The position numbers and the translations under genes were made by a program. From contig NZ_JAFBCA010000001.1 in assembly GCF_016907475.1 (NCBI RefSeq), positions 2,046,001-2,110,000 of the forward strand: DNA of 64,000 nucleotides, read 5' to 3'. Source of the stretch: Nocardioides cavernae. Lineage in GTDB: Bacteria; Actinomycetota; Actinomycetes; Propionibacteriales; Nocardioidaceae. Below are positions 18,380 through 25,849 of this stretch, piece by piece (within the stretch, counting starts at the first letter, position 1; each line of letters starts with the position of its first letter). A model generated the notes under the pieces. It was not told where the DNA came from, searched no databases, and saw only the letters and a list, made by a program, of their open reading frames with translations.

Positions 18380-19389
18380 TGTCGCAGACGACCGCACCGA
18401 CCAGGACGCTGCGCACCGGTGTCATCGGGCTCGGCTCGATGGGACGCCACCACGCCCGCGTGATCCGCTCGACCCCCGGCATGGAGCTCGTCGCCGTCGC
18501 CGATCCTGTCGGTGACAAGTTCGGCGTGGCCGGGGACCTCCCGGTCCTGCCCGACGTCGACGCCCTCATCGGAGCCGGCCTCGACGCAGCCGTGGTGGCC
18601 GTGCCGACCATCCACCACGAGGACGTCGCGCTCGCCCTGGCCGCGGCCGGTGTCGCGACGATGGTCGAGAAGCCGATCGCCCACTCCGTGGAGGCGGGCG
18701 AGCGGGTCGGTGCCGCCTTCGAGCAGGCCGGCGTCGTCGGTTGCGTGGGCTACGTCGAGCGCTGCAACCCGGCCGTCATCGCGATGCGTGAGCGGATCCA
18801 GCAGGGGTTGCTGGGGGAGATCTACCAGATCACCACCTCGCGGCAGGGACCGTTCCCGCCGCGCATCACCGACGTCGGTGTGGTCCAGGACCTTGCCACC
18901 CACGACTTCGACCTGACCCCGTGGATCGCCGGTGCGCCGTACGTCCGCCTGACCGCCCACACCCAGCACCGATCCGGCCGTGACAGGGAGGACATGGTGG
19001 TCGCCACCGGCCGCCTCGCCAACGGCGTCATCGTCAACCACCTGGTCAACTGGCTCTCCCCGCGCAAGGAGCGCCAGTGCATCGCCACCGGCGAGCGGGG
19101 TGCGCTCGTCGCCGACACGCTCACCGGCGACCTGACGTTCTACGCCAACGGCACGTTCGAGAACGACTGGGACGCCGTGGCGACCTTCCGTGGCGTCAAC
19201 GAGGGCGACGTGACGCGCTTCGCCATCCAGAAGCGGGAGCCGCTCGCCGTCGAGCAGGCCCACTTCCGCGAGGCCGTCCTCGGCGGGGACGCCGCAGGCA
19301 TCGTGCCGATGAGCGAGGGCGTGCAGACGCTCCGCGTCGTCGAGGCGTGCCTGCGCTCGGCCGGCGAGGGGCGCGAGATCACGCTGTGA
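18379..19389 (+). CDS. Gfo/Idh/MocA dehydrogenase (WbpB-like)
   Basis: This 336-residue protein has the N-terminal Rossmann motif GVIGLGSMGRHHARVI, the EKPIAHSVEAGE motif (conserved Lys of the Gfo/Idh/MocA family), and a C-terminal substrate domain with VQDLATHDFDLTPWIAG, including the conserved Asp and His pair. Given its place between the aminotransferase and the 2-epimerase it would oxidise the C3 hydroxyl of a UDP-N-acetyl-glucuronic acid with NAD+, feeding the aminotransferase. It ends 11 bases inside the convergent epimerase gene. Substrate assignment is from context. Confidence 0.86.
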   Translation: MSQTTAPTRTLRTGVIGLGSMGRHHARVIRSTPGMELVAVADPVGDKFGVAGDLPVLPDVDALIGAGLDAAVVAVPTIHHEDVALALAAAGVATMVEKPIAHSVEAGERVGAAFEQAGVVGCVGYVERCNPAVIAMRERIQQGLLGEIYQITTSRQGPFPPRITDVGVVQDLATHDFDLTPWIAGAPYVRLTAHTQHRSGRDREDMVVATGRLANGVIVNHLVNWLSPRKERQCIATGERGALVADTLTGDLTFYANGTFENDWDAVATFRGVNEGDVTRFAIQKREPLAVEQAHFREAVLGGDAAGIVPMSEGVQTLRVVEACLRSAGEGREITL

Positions 19390-20488
19390 CGTGACCGGCG
19401 CGCTCCAGCTCCGCGACGATCACCTCGGTGGGGTGGAACTCGTCGAGGAGCGAGGGGCGCGCCCTGTCGCGCCACGTGCGCAGGAAGTCACGCAGGACCT
19501 GCATGTCGAGCCCGGTCAGCACCAGGTTGTCACCGATGCCCTGCTGCGACTCGACCGCCTCGCGGTGGATGGCGGCGGGTTTGCCGAGGATCCCGCACTC
19601 CTGCTGGAGCCCGCCGGAGTCGGTGACGACGAAGCTCGCGCGCGCCAGGAGCGGCATGAAGCGCGCGTAGGGCTGCTTGTCCACGACGCGGAACCGGTCA
19701 CCGAACAGGTGGCCCAGGCCGAGCTCTTCGATCCGGTTGCGCTCGGTGTTCCCGGCCGGCATGACGAGCGGCATGGTGGCGCTGGCCTCATGCAGCACTT
19801 CGAGGGTCTGGGTGAAGACCGGGCCGTTGCGCAGCATCTCGAACCGGTGCAGGGTCACCAGCCCGAACTCAGCGGGCAGATCGATGGCCGGGGCGTCGCC
19901 GTCGATGGCCAGTCGCAGCGCGTCGATGACCGTGTTGGCGCCGGTGTCGACGATCGACCCCCTGGCCCGCTCGCGGCGCAGGTGCTCCACCTCGTGCTGC
20001 GTGGGGGCGAAGTGCAGGTTGGCGATCTTCGCCACGACCCGGCGGTTCAGCTCCTCGGGCATCGGGTGCCAGATGTTGCCGGTCCGCATGCCGGCCTCGA
20101 CGTGCGCGACGTCGGCCCCCAGGAAGCGGCCCACCAGCGCGCCCAGCACGGTGCTGAACGTGTCGCCGTGCACCACGACGAGCGGGCGCCCGCCACCCGC
20201 GTCCAGCCGGCGACGCAGCGCACGGCGGCGGCGTACGACGCTCCAGGCGATGCGCAGAGCCCAGGCCGGGACCTGGGTCACCTTCACCACGTCGCGGTGG
20301 TGCCACGGCGGCACCAGGTCTACGGCCGCATCGGGCAGCCGCAGGTCCGAGAGCGTGGCCGGCATGCCGCCGACGTGGAACGCCGTGTTCCAGAACTCGA
20401 CGGGCTCGCCGCGCTCCTCGAGGGCCCTGATGACCGGCGCCAGCTTGATGATCTCGGCGGTCGTCCCGGCAATGAAGGCGATCGTCAC
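19379..20488 (-). CDS. UDP-N-acetylglucosamine 2-epimerase family (WbpI/WecB-like)
   Basis: This 369-residue protein begins TIAFIAGTTAEIIKLAPVIR and carries VVVHGDTFSTVLGALVGRF, HVEAGMRTGNIWHPMPEELN and a C-terminal VTDSGGLQQECGILGKPA, all marks of the non-hydrolysing UDP-GlcNAc 2-epimerase fold. With the neighbouring 2,3-diamino-sugar genes it would give the manno epimer (WbpI-like), otherwise it could make UDP-ManNAc. GTG at 20488 after GGGAGAG was chosen, because the upstream extension lacks family sequence. It lies on the opposite strand from the three other pathway genes. Confidence 0.87.
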   Translation of the reverse strand: MTIAFIAGTTAEIIKLAPVIRALEERGEPVEFWNTAFHVGGMPATLSDLRLPDAAVDLVPPWHHRDVVKVTQVPAWALRIAWSVVRRRRALRRRLDAGGGRPLVVVHGDTFSTVLGALVGRFLGADVAHVEAGMRTGNIWHPMPEELNRRVVAKIANLHFAPTQHEVEHLRRERARGSIVDTGANTVIDALRLAIDGDAPAIDLPAEFGLVTLHRFEMLRNGPVFTQTLEVLHEASATMPLVMPAGNTERNRIEELGLGHLFGDRFRVVDKQPYARFMPLLARASFVVTDSGGLQQECGILGKPAAIHREAVESQQGIGDNLVLTGLDMQVLRDFLRTWRDRARPSLLDEFHPTEVIVAELERAGHVTA

Positions 20489-20568
20489 TGGCTCTCCCGT
20501 GCTCGTCGAAGCGTTGCAGTATCGTCTGCTCGCGGATCGGGACGAGCGACGAAAGGGAGTCCATCTCC

Positions 20569-21603
20569 ATGCAGGACACCCCTCACGCCTCCACCGCAGG
20601 AGTACCCGTTTCGGAGCACCGTGCACGGCTGGGCGTGGTGATGCCAGCCTACAACGAGGGACGGTGGGTCGAGCGCGCCCTCGCCGCCCTGTCGGAGGCC
20701 GCTGGTCGCGCCGACTGGCCGCTCGACGTGGTCGTCGTCGATGACGGCAGCACCGACGCCGAGAGCCTGGCGGTGCTCGCCGAGGTCGCCGAGCGATCGG
20801 ACGTCCGCGTGCTCCGCCAGAGCAACGCCGGGCGCTTCGCCGCGCGCTCCGCGGGGCTCGACGTCGTCACCACCGAAGTCGTCCTTCTCCTCGACGCCCG
20901 GGTCGAGGTCCACCCGGAGTCGCTCGCCCGCATCCGTGCGGCCGTGGGCCGGGGCGACGAGGTCTGGAACTACGACGTAGTGCCCGGCTCCCGCGACCTG
21001 AGAGCCCTGTTCTGGACCGGCATCACCAAGGTCTGGTGGCGTGACTACTTCCGTAGGCGTAAGGCCGTGGCTTTCGGCCTCGACGACTTCGACCGCTACC
21101 CCAAGGGCACCGGTGCGTTCCTGGCGCCGACCGCCCTGCTGCGCCGGGCGGCGGACGGCTTCGACTCCCACTTCGGGGACAGCTCCCTGGCCTCCGACGA
21201 CACCCGCCTCCTGCGCGCCGTCGCGGGGGAGCAGGACATCCACCTCTCGCCCGACGTCCTGTGCACCCACCACGCCAAGACCGGCCGAGGGTCGTGGTCA
21301 CGGCAGTGCTTCTACCGTGGCACGACGTTCGTCGACGGCTACCTCGCCGATCCGTCCGCGGCCCGCGGGCTGCTGGTGGGCGTCGTCGGGGCGATCACGG
21401 TCGGTGGGCTCGCGGCAGCGGCGCGGCCCCGCACCACGGCGGGCGCCGGGGTGTTGGCGTGCGTCGCGGCCGGCGCCCTGGCCGGCTCGTGCGGCGCGAC
21501 CGGGCGGGAGTCGGTGGCCGTGGGCGCGCTGAGCCCGGCCTTCGGCGTCTGCTTCGGTGCTGGGGTGCTGCGCGGGCTGCGCATGGCCGCGAGCGCCGCG
21601 TGA
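20569..21603 (+). CDS. GT2 glycosyltransferase with C-terminal membrane helices
   Basis: This 344-residue protein has a GT-A domain: LGVVMPAYNEGRWVERALAA, VVVVDDGSTD, the LLLDARVEV metal-site variant and a late helix near SSLASDDTRLL. The last about 100 residues hold three short hydrophobic segments (GLLVGVVGAITVGGLAAAA; GVLACVAAGALAGSC; SPAFGVCFGAGVLRGL), so the catalytic domain is tethered to the membrane. An AAAGGGAG sequence and TATCGT at 20520-20525 precede the ATG. Its stop overlaps the flippase start by four bases. The acceptor is probably lipid-linked. Confidence 0.83.
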   Translation: MQDTPHASTAGVPVSEHRARLGVVMPAYNEGRWVERALAALSEAAGRADWPLDVVVVDDGSTDAESLAVLAEVAERSDVRVLRQSNAGRFAARSAGLDVVTTEVVLLLDARVEVHPESLARIRAAVGRGDEVWNYDVVPGSRDLRALFWTGITKVWWRDYFRRRKAVAFGLDDFDRYPKGTGAFLAPTALLRRAADGFDSHFGDSSLASDDTRLLRAVAGEQDIHLSPDVLCTHHAKTGRGSWSRQCFYRGTTFVDGYLADPSAARGLLVGVVGAITVGGLAAAARPRTTAGAGVLACVAAGALAGSCGATGRESVAVGALSPAFGVCFGAGVLRGLRMAASAA

Positions 21604-22856
21604 CGCATGCGCGGCGCCAGCTCGGCCTGGTCTCCGTCTCCTTCTTCGCCGCCAGCGGGCTGGGCCTGCTCCTGCTCATCGTGGTGGCGCGGTGGCTGAC
21701 CCCGACGGAGAACTTGCACTTCCAGGCGGTCTGGGCGCTGATCTTCACCTTCGCGAGCGTGCTCGGCTCCGTGGAGCAGGAGGTCGCGAGGCAGTCCACT
21801 ACGGCGACGCTGGAGGGACGACGTACGCCGGTGGGTGCCGCCCAGGCCGTCGGACTGGCCGCGATGGCCAGCTTCGTGCTCCTCGCGGGTGTCCTGGCGA
21901 CGCCGTCTGGGCGCGAGGTCGTGCACGGTTCGCTGTCAGTCCTGCTCCTCACCCTGGCCTCGCTGGCCAACTTCTCGATGCTGATCCTGGCCCGTGGTGT
22001 GCTCCTAGGTGCGCACGCGCTCCGCGGGTACGCCGCTCTCTTGGTCGGCGAGGCGCTGGCGCGGGTGGCCATCATCGCCGGGCTGGTGCTGCTCGACGTG
22101 GAGGCTGCCGTCGAGTGGGCGGTCCTCGCCACCGTGGCCGGGTCGCTGGTCTGGGTGGGAGCCCTCGGTCGGCTCGCGCGCGCTGTGGACTGGACGGGCC
22201 CGCGTGACGAGTGGCGCGTGGTGGCCGGCCCGGTCGCGGCCCTCGGCATCGCCAACGGCCTCTCCGCCCTGGTGCTCACCGGCTTCCCCGCCGTCACCGT
22301 GGCCATCCTGGGCAAGTCGCCCGACCTGGCGGTCCTCATCGCGGTCATCACCCTCTCGCGCGCGCCACTCGCACTGATGGCGCCCGTGCAGGCGCTCACG
22401 GTGCCCACCGTGGTCCGGTGGAGCCGCAGCGGGGACACCCACCACCTCACCAGGGCGCTGGAGTACATCGCCGGAGGCACCGCCGCCGCCGCGCTCCTCG
22501 GCGCCGCCGTGGGCTACGCCATCGGTCCGTGGGCGGTGGCCTTGGTGCTGGGTGCCGACTACCGCCCGACTCCGGTCATGGCCGCGCTGGTCGCCGCTGC
22601 GACCTGCGTGATGGCCGGGGCTCTGCTCCAGGCAGCGGCCCTGGTCGCGCTGCGGCGCTACTGGACGGCCACGACCTGCTGGGCCGCTGCGATCGCATCC
22701 GCCGCCCTCGTGATGATCGCGACTCCTTGGGGCGCGGAAGGGCGTGGACTGGGCGGGTTCACGGTCGCCTCACTGGTGGCGTTCGTCGCCACCGCGGTCG
22801 CCGTCCGCCGGACGGTGGCCACCGCCGAGGGCCGGGATGGGCGGCATCCCCATTAG
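21600..22856 (+). CDS. Wzx-like polysaccharide flippase (second copy)
   Basis: This 418-residue protein has about 12 hydrophobic segments and an N-terminus, LGLVSVSFFAASGLGLLLLI followed by ARWLTPTENLHFQAVWALIF, that parallels the flippase at 10454-11713 in length, topology and motif. The GTG at 21600 overlaps the upstream GT2 stop (GTGA), which fixes the start even though the frame is open further upstream. It should export lipid-linked glycan intermediates. Two flippases in one locus imply two export products or a recent duplication. Confidence 0.77.
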   Translation: MTHARRQLGLVSVSFFAASGLGLLLLIVVARWLTPTENLHFQAVWALIFTFASVLGSVEQEVARQSTTATLEGRRTPVGAAQAVGLAAMASFVLLAGVLATPSGREVVHGSLSVLLLTLASLANFSMLILARGVLLGAHALRGYAALLVGEALARVAIIAGLVLLDVEAAVEWAVLATVAGSLVWVGALGRLARAVDWTGPRDEWRVVAGPVAALGIANGLSALVLTGFPAVTVAILGKSPDLAVLIAVITLSRAPLALMAPVQALTVPTVVRWSRSGDTHHLTRALEYIAGGTAAAALLGAAVGYAIGPWAVALVLGADYRPTPVMAALVAAATCVMAGALLQAAALVALRRYWTATTCWAAAIASAALVMIATPWGAEGRGLGGFTVASLVAFVATAVAVRRTVATAEGRDGRHPH

Positions 22857-22865
22857 GGTTCCCCC

Positions 22866-23609
22866 ATGCCCGAACGCCCCGGTCCACGCATCCTGGTGGT
22901 CATTCCCGCATGGAACGAGGCCGGTGCCATCGCAGGCACCATCGCCGAGGTAAGGGCCTGCCAGCCCGACGTGGACATCCTGGTCGTGGACGACGGGTCC
23001 GGCGACGGTTCGGCGGACGTGGCACGGGCGGCCGGCGCTCAGGTCGCGAGGCTGCCCTTCAACCTGGGCGTGGGTGGGGCGATGCGCACGGGCTACCGCT
23101 ACGCGATGCGGGAGGACTACGACGTCGTCGTCCAGATCGACGCGGACGGCCAGCACGACCCGAGCTACCTCCCCCAGCTCCTCGCCGGGCTCGACAGCGC
23201 CGACGTCGTCATCGGAGCCAGGTTCGCAGGTGAGGGGAACTACGCCGCACGCGGTCCGCGGCGGTGGGCCATGCGCATGCTGGCATCTGTACTCTCGCGG
23301 CTCGCCGGCACCCACCTCACCGACGTGACCAGTGGCTTCCGCGTCGCCAACCGTCGTGCGGTCAGGGTCTTTGCCGACCACTACCCGGCTGAGTACCTGG
23401 GCGACACCGTCGAGTCGCTCGTGATCGCCCTGCGCGTGGGATGCACCGTGTCCCAGCGTCCCGTCCACATGCGCCCGCGGACCGTCGGGACGGCCAGCCA
23501 GTCCCCGCTGCGCGCCGCGACGTACCTGGTGCGCGCCGTCGTCGCCCTCGGGCTCGCCCTGGTGCGCCGATGGCCGGCCGCCACCGAGACCCTCGGTCAG
23601 GAGAAGTGA
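22866..23609 (+). CDS. DPM-synthase-like GT2 glycosyltransferase (second copy)
   Basis: This 247-residue protein has ILVVIPAWNEAGAIAGTIAE, ILVVDDGSGDGS, LPFNLGVGGAMRTGYRYA, QIDADGQHDPSY and GARFAGEGNY, the polyprenyl-phosphate glycosyltransferase pattern. ATG is preceded by TAGGGT at 22854-22859 at a distance of 6 bases and by no Shine-Dalgarno sequence, so it may be translated from a leaderless mRNA. Its stop and the next ATG share a base (TGATG). It pairs with DUF2304, as does the GT2 at 14116-14796. Confidence 0.85.
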   Translation: MPERPGPRILVVIPAWNEAGAIAGTIAEVRACQPDVDILVVDDGSGDGSADVARAAGAQVARLPFNLGVGGAMRTGYRYAMREDYDVVVQIDADGQHDPSYLPQLLAGLDSADVVIGARFAGEGNYAARGPRRWAMRMLASVLSRLAGTHLTDVTSGFRVANRRAVRVFADHYPAEYLGDTVESLVIALRVGCTVSQRPVHMRPRTVGTASQSPLRAATYLVRAVVALGLALVRRWPAATETLGQEK

Positions 23610-24043
23610 TGAGTCCCGTCCTGACGCTTGGCGTGGTGGGCGCGGTTGCCACCCTGGTCGTGCTCTTCGAGATGCTGCGGCGCCAGCGCCTGCGGGAGAA
23701 GCACGCGCTCATCTGGGTCGTGGTGGCGTTCAGCACCGTGCTCCTGGTGGTGTTCCCCGGCCTGTTGACCCGGGCCGCCGACCTCCTGGGTGTCCAGGTC
23801 CCCGCCAACCTGCTGTTCTTCGTGGCCAGCATGCTGCTGCTCCTGCTCAGCATCCAGTTCAGCTACGAGATCGGCCGGCTCGAGGATCGCACCCGCACCC
23901 TGGCGGAGGAGGTCGCCCTGCTGACGCTGCGGATCGACCAGATGACGGACACCGACCGCCCCACGAGTGACGGCGCCGACGCCGACGGGGACGACCTGGG
24001 CGGAGACGTCGAGCGACCGGAGGGTCGTCCTCGTCATGAGTAG
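23609..24043 (+). CDS. DUF2304 membrane protein (second copy)
   Basis: This 144-residue protein has three helices (LTLGVVGAVATLVVLFEML; HALIWVVVAFSTVLLVVFP; ANLLFFVASMLLLLLSIQF) and a C-terminal charged coiled segment ending in an Asp/Gly-rich tail. It matches the DUF2304 protein at 13706-14119 in size and layout. AGGAGAAG precedes the ATG and overlaps the end of the GT2 gene. It is the likely membrane partner of that GT2 enzyme. Confidence 0.82.
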   Translation: MSPVLTLGVVGAVATLVVLFEMLRRQRLREKHALIWVVVAFSTVLLVVFPGLLTRAADLLGVQVPANLLFFVASMLLLLLSIQFSYEIGRLEDRTRTLAEEVALLTLRIDQMTDTDRPTSDGADADGDDLGGDVERPEGRPRHE

Positions 24044-24080
24044 ACTCAGCCGCCACCATCCACCGGGAGGGGGCGATCCT

Positions 24081-24806
24081 GTGTTTGACGAGAAGAACTA
24101 CTGGCGTCAGCGCCACGACGACCACAACGGCGCGTTGAAGGCCGTGGGCATCGACACCGTGACCGAGCGGGGCAACCAGCTGGCCTACCAGCTCCTTGCC
24201 GATCAGTACGGGCGGTTGCTCGACCGCCTCGCGCTGCCTGCCGGCGCCCGGGCACTCGACGCCGGCGCCGGCGTCGGTGCCTTCACACGGGTGCTGCACG
24301 AGCGTGGCTTCGACGTGACGGCTCTCGACATCTCCCAGACGGCGCTGGACGGCATCGACCTGCCCATCGCCAAGGTCTGCTCCCCGATCGCGGCCGCGGA
24401 CCTCCCTGATCGTTCATTCGATTACGTGCACTCGTTCGACGTCCTCTACCACGTGATGTCGGACGCCGAGTGGGCCGCGTCCCTTGAGGCACTCTGCCGG
24501 TGGTCCTCCCGCTACGTCGTGCTGCACGAGCGGTTCCTGCGCCTGCCGCAGTGGATGCCGTCGAAGATCATGAAGATGCGACCGAGGCAGCAGACCATCG
24601 GCATCCTCGAGCGCCAAGGCCTCCGACAGGTCGACGAGATGCCGACGTACTTCCTGAGCAAGCAGCTGCTCACCTACCGCGTGGCCGGCAAGCGGCCCGA
24701 CGCCTTCTACAAGCTCGATGCCTGGGCGCTCGGGCGACACTCGGAGTCCGCGTGGGTCCGTGCGGTGGCCTCGCACCGCGTGAAGGTCTTCGAGCGCCAG
24801 AGGTGA
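24081..24806 (+). CDS. SAM-dependent methyltransferase
   Basis: This 241-residue class I methyltransferase has ALDAGAGVGAFTRVLHERGF, TALDIS and DYVHSFDVLYHVMSD. The start is uncertain. GTG at 24081 follows GGAGGGGGCGATCCT at a good distance, while ATG at 24036 lies inside the end of the DUF2304 gene with a weaker signal and would add 15 residues. It is the last gene of the polysaccharide locus. The DUF2344 gene begins within its stop (GTGA), so the two may be co-transcribed although they are functionally unrelated. Confidence 0.8.
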   Translation: MFDEKNYWRQRHDDHNGALKAVGIDTVTERGNQLAYQLLADQYGRLLDRLALPAGARALDAGAGVGAFTRVLHERGFDVTALDISQTALDGIDLPIAKVCSPIAAADLPDRSFDYVHSFDVLYHVMSDAEWAASLEALCRWSSRYVVLHERFLRLPQWMPSKIMKMRPRQQTIGILERQGLRQVDEMPTYFLSKQLLTYRVAGKRPDAFYKLDAWALGRHSESAWVRAVASHRVKVFERQR

Positions 24807-25528
24807 AGCAGCAACCCGAACAGCAGGCTCCACCGGTCCAACGACTCCGCGTGCGCTATGCCAAGCGGGGTCGCATGCGCTTCACCAGCCACCGCGACTT
24901 CAGCCGCGCCTTCGAGCGTGCGGTGTTCCGGGCACGGGTGCCCATGGCCTACTCCTCAGGCTTCAACCCGCACCCGCGCATCTCCTACGCCGGTGCGGCC
25001 CCGACGGGGTCGGCGAGCGAGGCGGAGTACCTCGAGCTGGCCCTCGCCGAGGTCGTCGTGGCGGCCGACGTCCACGCGATGCTCGACGAGGCGCTGCCGC
25101 CCGGACTGGACGTCCTCGAGGTCGTCGAGTCGCCCGGCGGGTCGTTGGCCGACCTGCTCGAGGCCAGCCGCTGGCGGATCGGGCTGACCGCCGACCACGC
25201 TGCGGTCGCGGACGCCGTGATGCGGTTCCTCGCGGCCGACGAGGTGCTCGTGGAGCGGATGACCAAGAAGGGGATGCGCGAGTTCGACGCTCGCGGTGCC
25301 GTCCTGTCGCTGGTGGTCGACCCGGCCGCCGGTGCCGCGCCCGGACGTACGTCGATGGACGTGGTGCTGCGGCACGGGACCCCGGCTGTGCGCCCCGACG
25401 ACGTCCTGCGCGGGCTCGAGGCGGTGGCTGGCCTGCCGATGGACCAGGCGCCGCTGATGACGCGGCTGGCCCAGGGCCCCCTGCTCGGATCGGACCAGGT
25501 CGGCGACCCGCTGGCGGATCGCGCATAG
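24803..25528 (+). CDS. TIGR03936 / DUF2344 radical-SAM-associated protein
   Basis: This 241-residue protein has RLRVRYAKRGRMRFTSHRDF at the N-terminus and VPMAYSSGFNPHPRISYAGA, the signature of DUF2344. In most actinobacteria it is encoded directly after, or fused to, a B12-binding radical SAM protein (TIGR03960), just ahead of RNase E/G, rplU and rpmA. Here it keeps the downstream neighbours, but the gene upstream is a glycan methyltransferase that it overlaps by four bases. Its function is unknown; tRNA or ribosome-linked roles are guesses from context. Confidence 0.85.
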   Translation: MKQQPEQQAPPVQRLRVRYAKRGRMRFTSHRDFSRAFERAVFRARVPMAYSSGFNPHPRISYAGAAPTGSASEAEYLELALAEVVVAADVHAMLDEALPPGLDVLEVVESPGGSLADLLEASRWRIGLTADHAAVADAVMRFLAADEVLVERMTKKGMREFDARGAVLSLVVDPAAGAAPGRTSMDVVLRHGTPAVRPDDVLRGLEAVAGLPMDQAPLMTRLAQGPLLGSDQVGDPLADRA

Positions 25529-25849
25529 CGCCACGCGGGTCGCTGTGTGCGATACTCGCCACGTTCGACGCCCTGACCACCGTCGGGATCCGTCGAGCCG
25601 ACGACGTTCTCGCCGGCCGCACCAGCGGTCGGCACCCCGGGTGGGTGGACGTCACCGGACCGCGACGCGGCCACATGAGTCGGTGACAGCGACTCGGTGG
25701 CCCGGCGACCGCGGCGGGTGGCGCACCGGCTGCCCGGAGACGCACCCGCGGAGGGGGTCGCCGCCACAGAAGCTTTGCGTCCCCGCCGATCGTCCTGCGA
25801 GAGGGGCGGACGCCGTACCGGCACCGTCACGGTGCCCGAGGAGCACCAC
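25529..25849 (+). promoter_or_regulatory. leader region of the RNase E/G gene
   Basis: This 321-base stretch has no credible gene. A GATACT box at 25551-25556 could be the -10 element of a promoter for the RNase E/G gene, giving a leader of over 280 bases. Just before the start, GGCACCG (25820-25826) and CGGTGCC (25830-25836) form a 7-bp hairpin with a 3-base loop, directly followed by the Shine-Dalgarno sequence GAGGAG at 25838-25843. Long RNase E leaders are autoregulatory in enterobacteria; whether this one is is inference. Confidence 0.4.
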
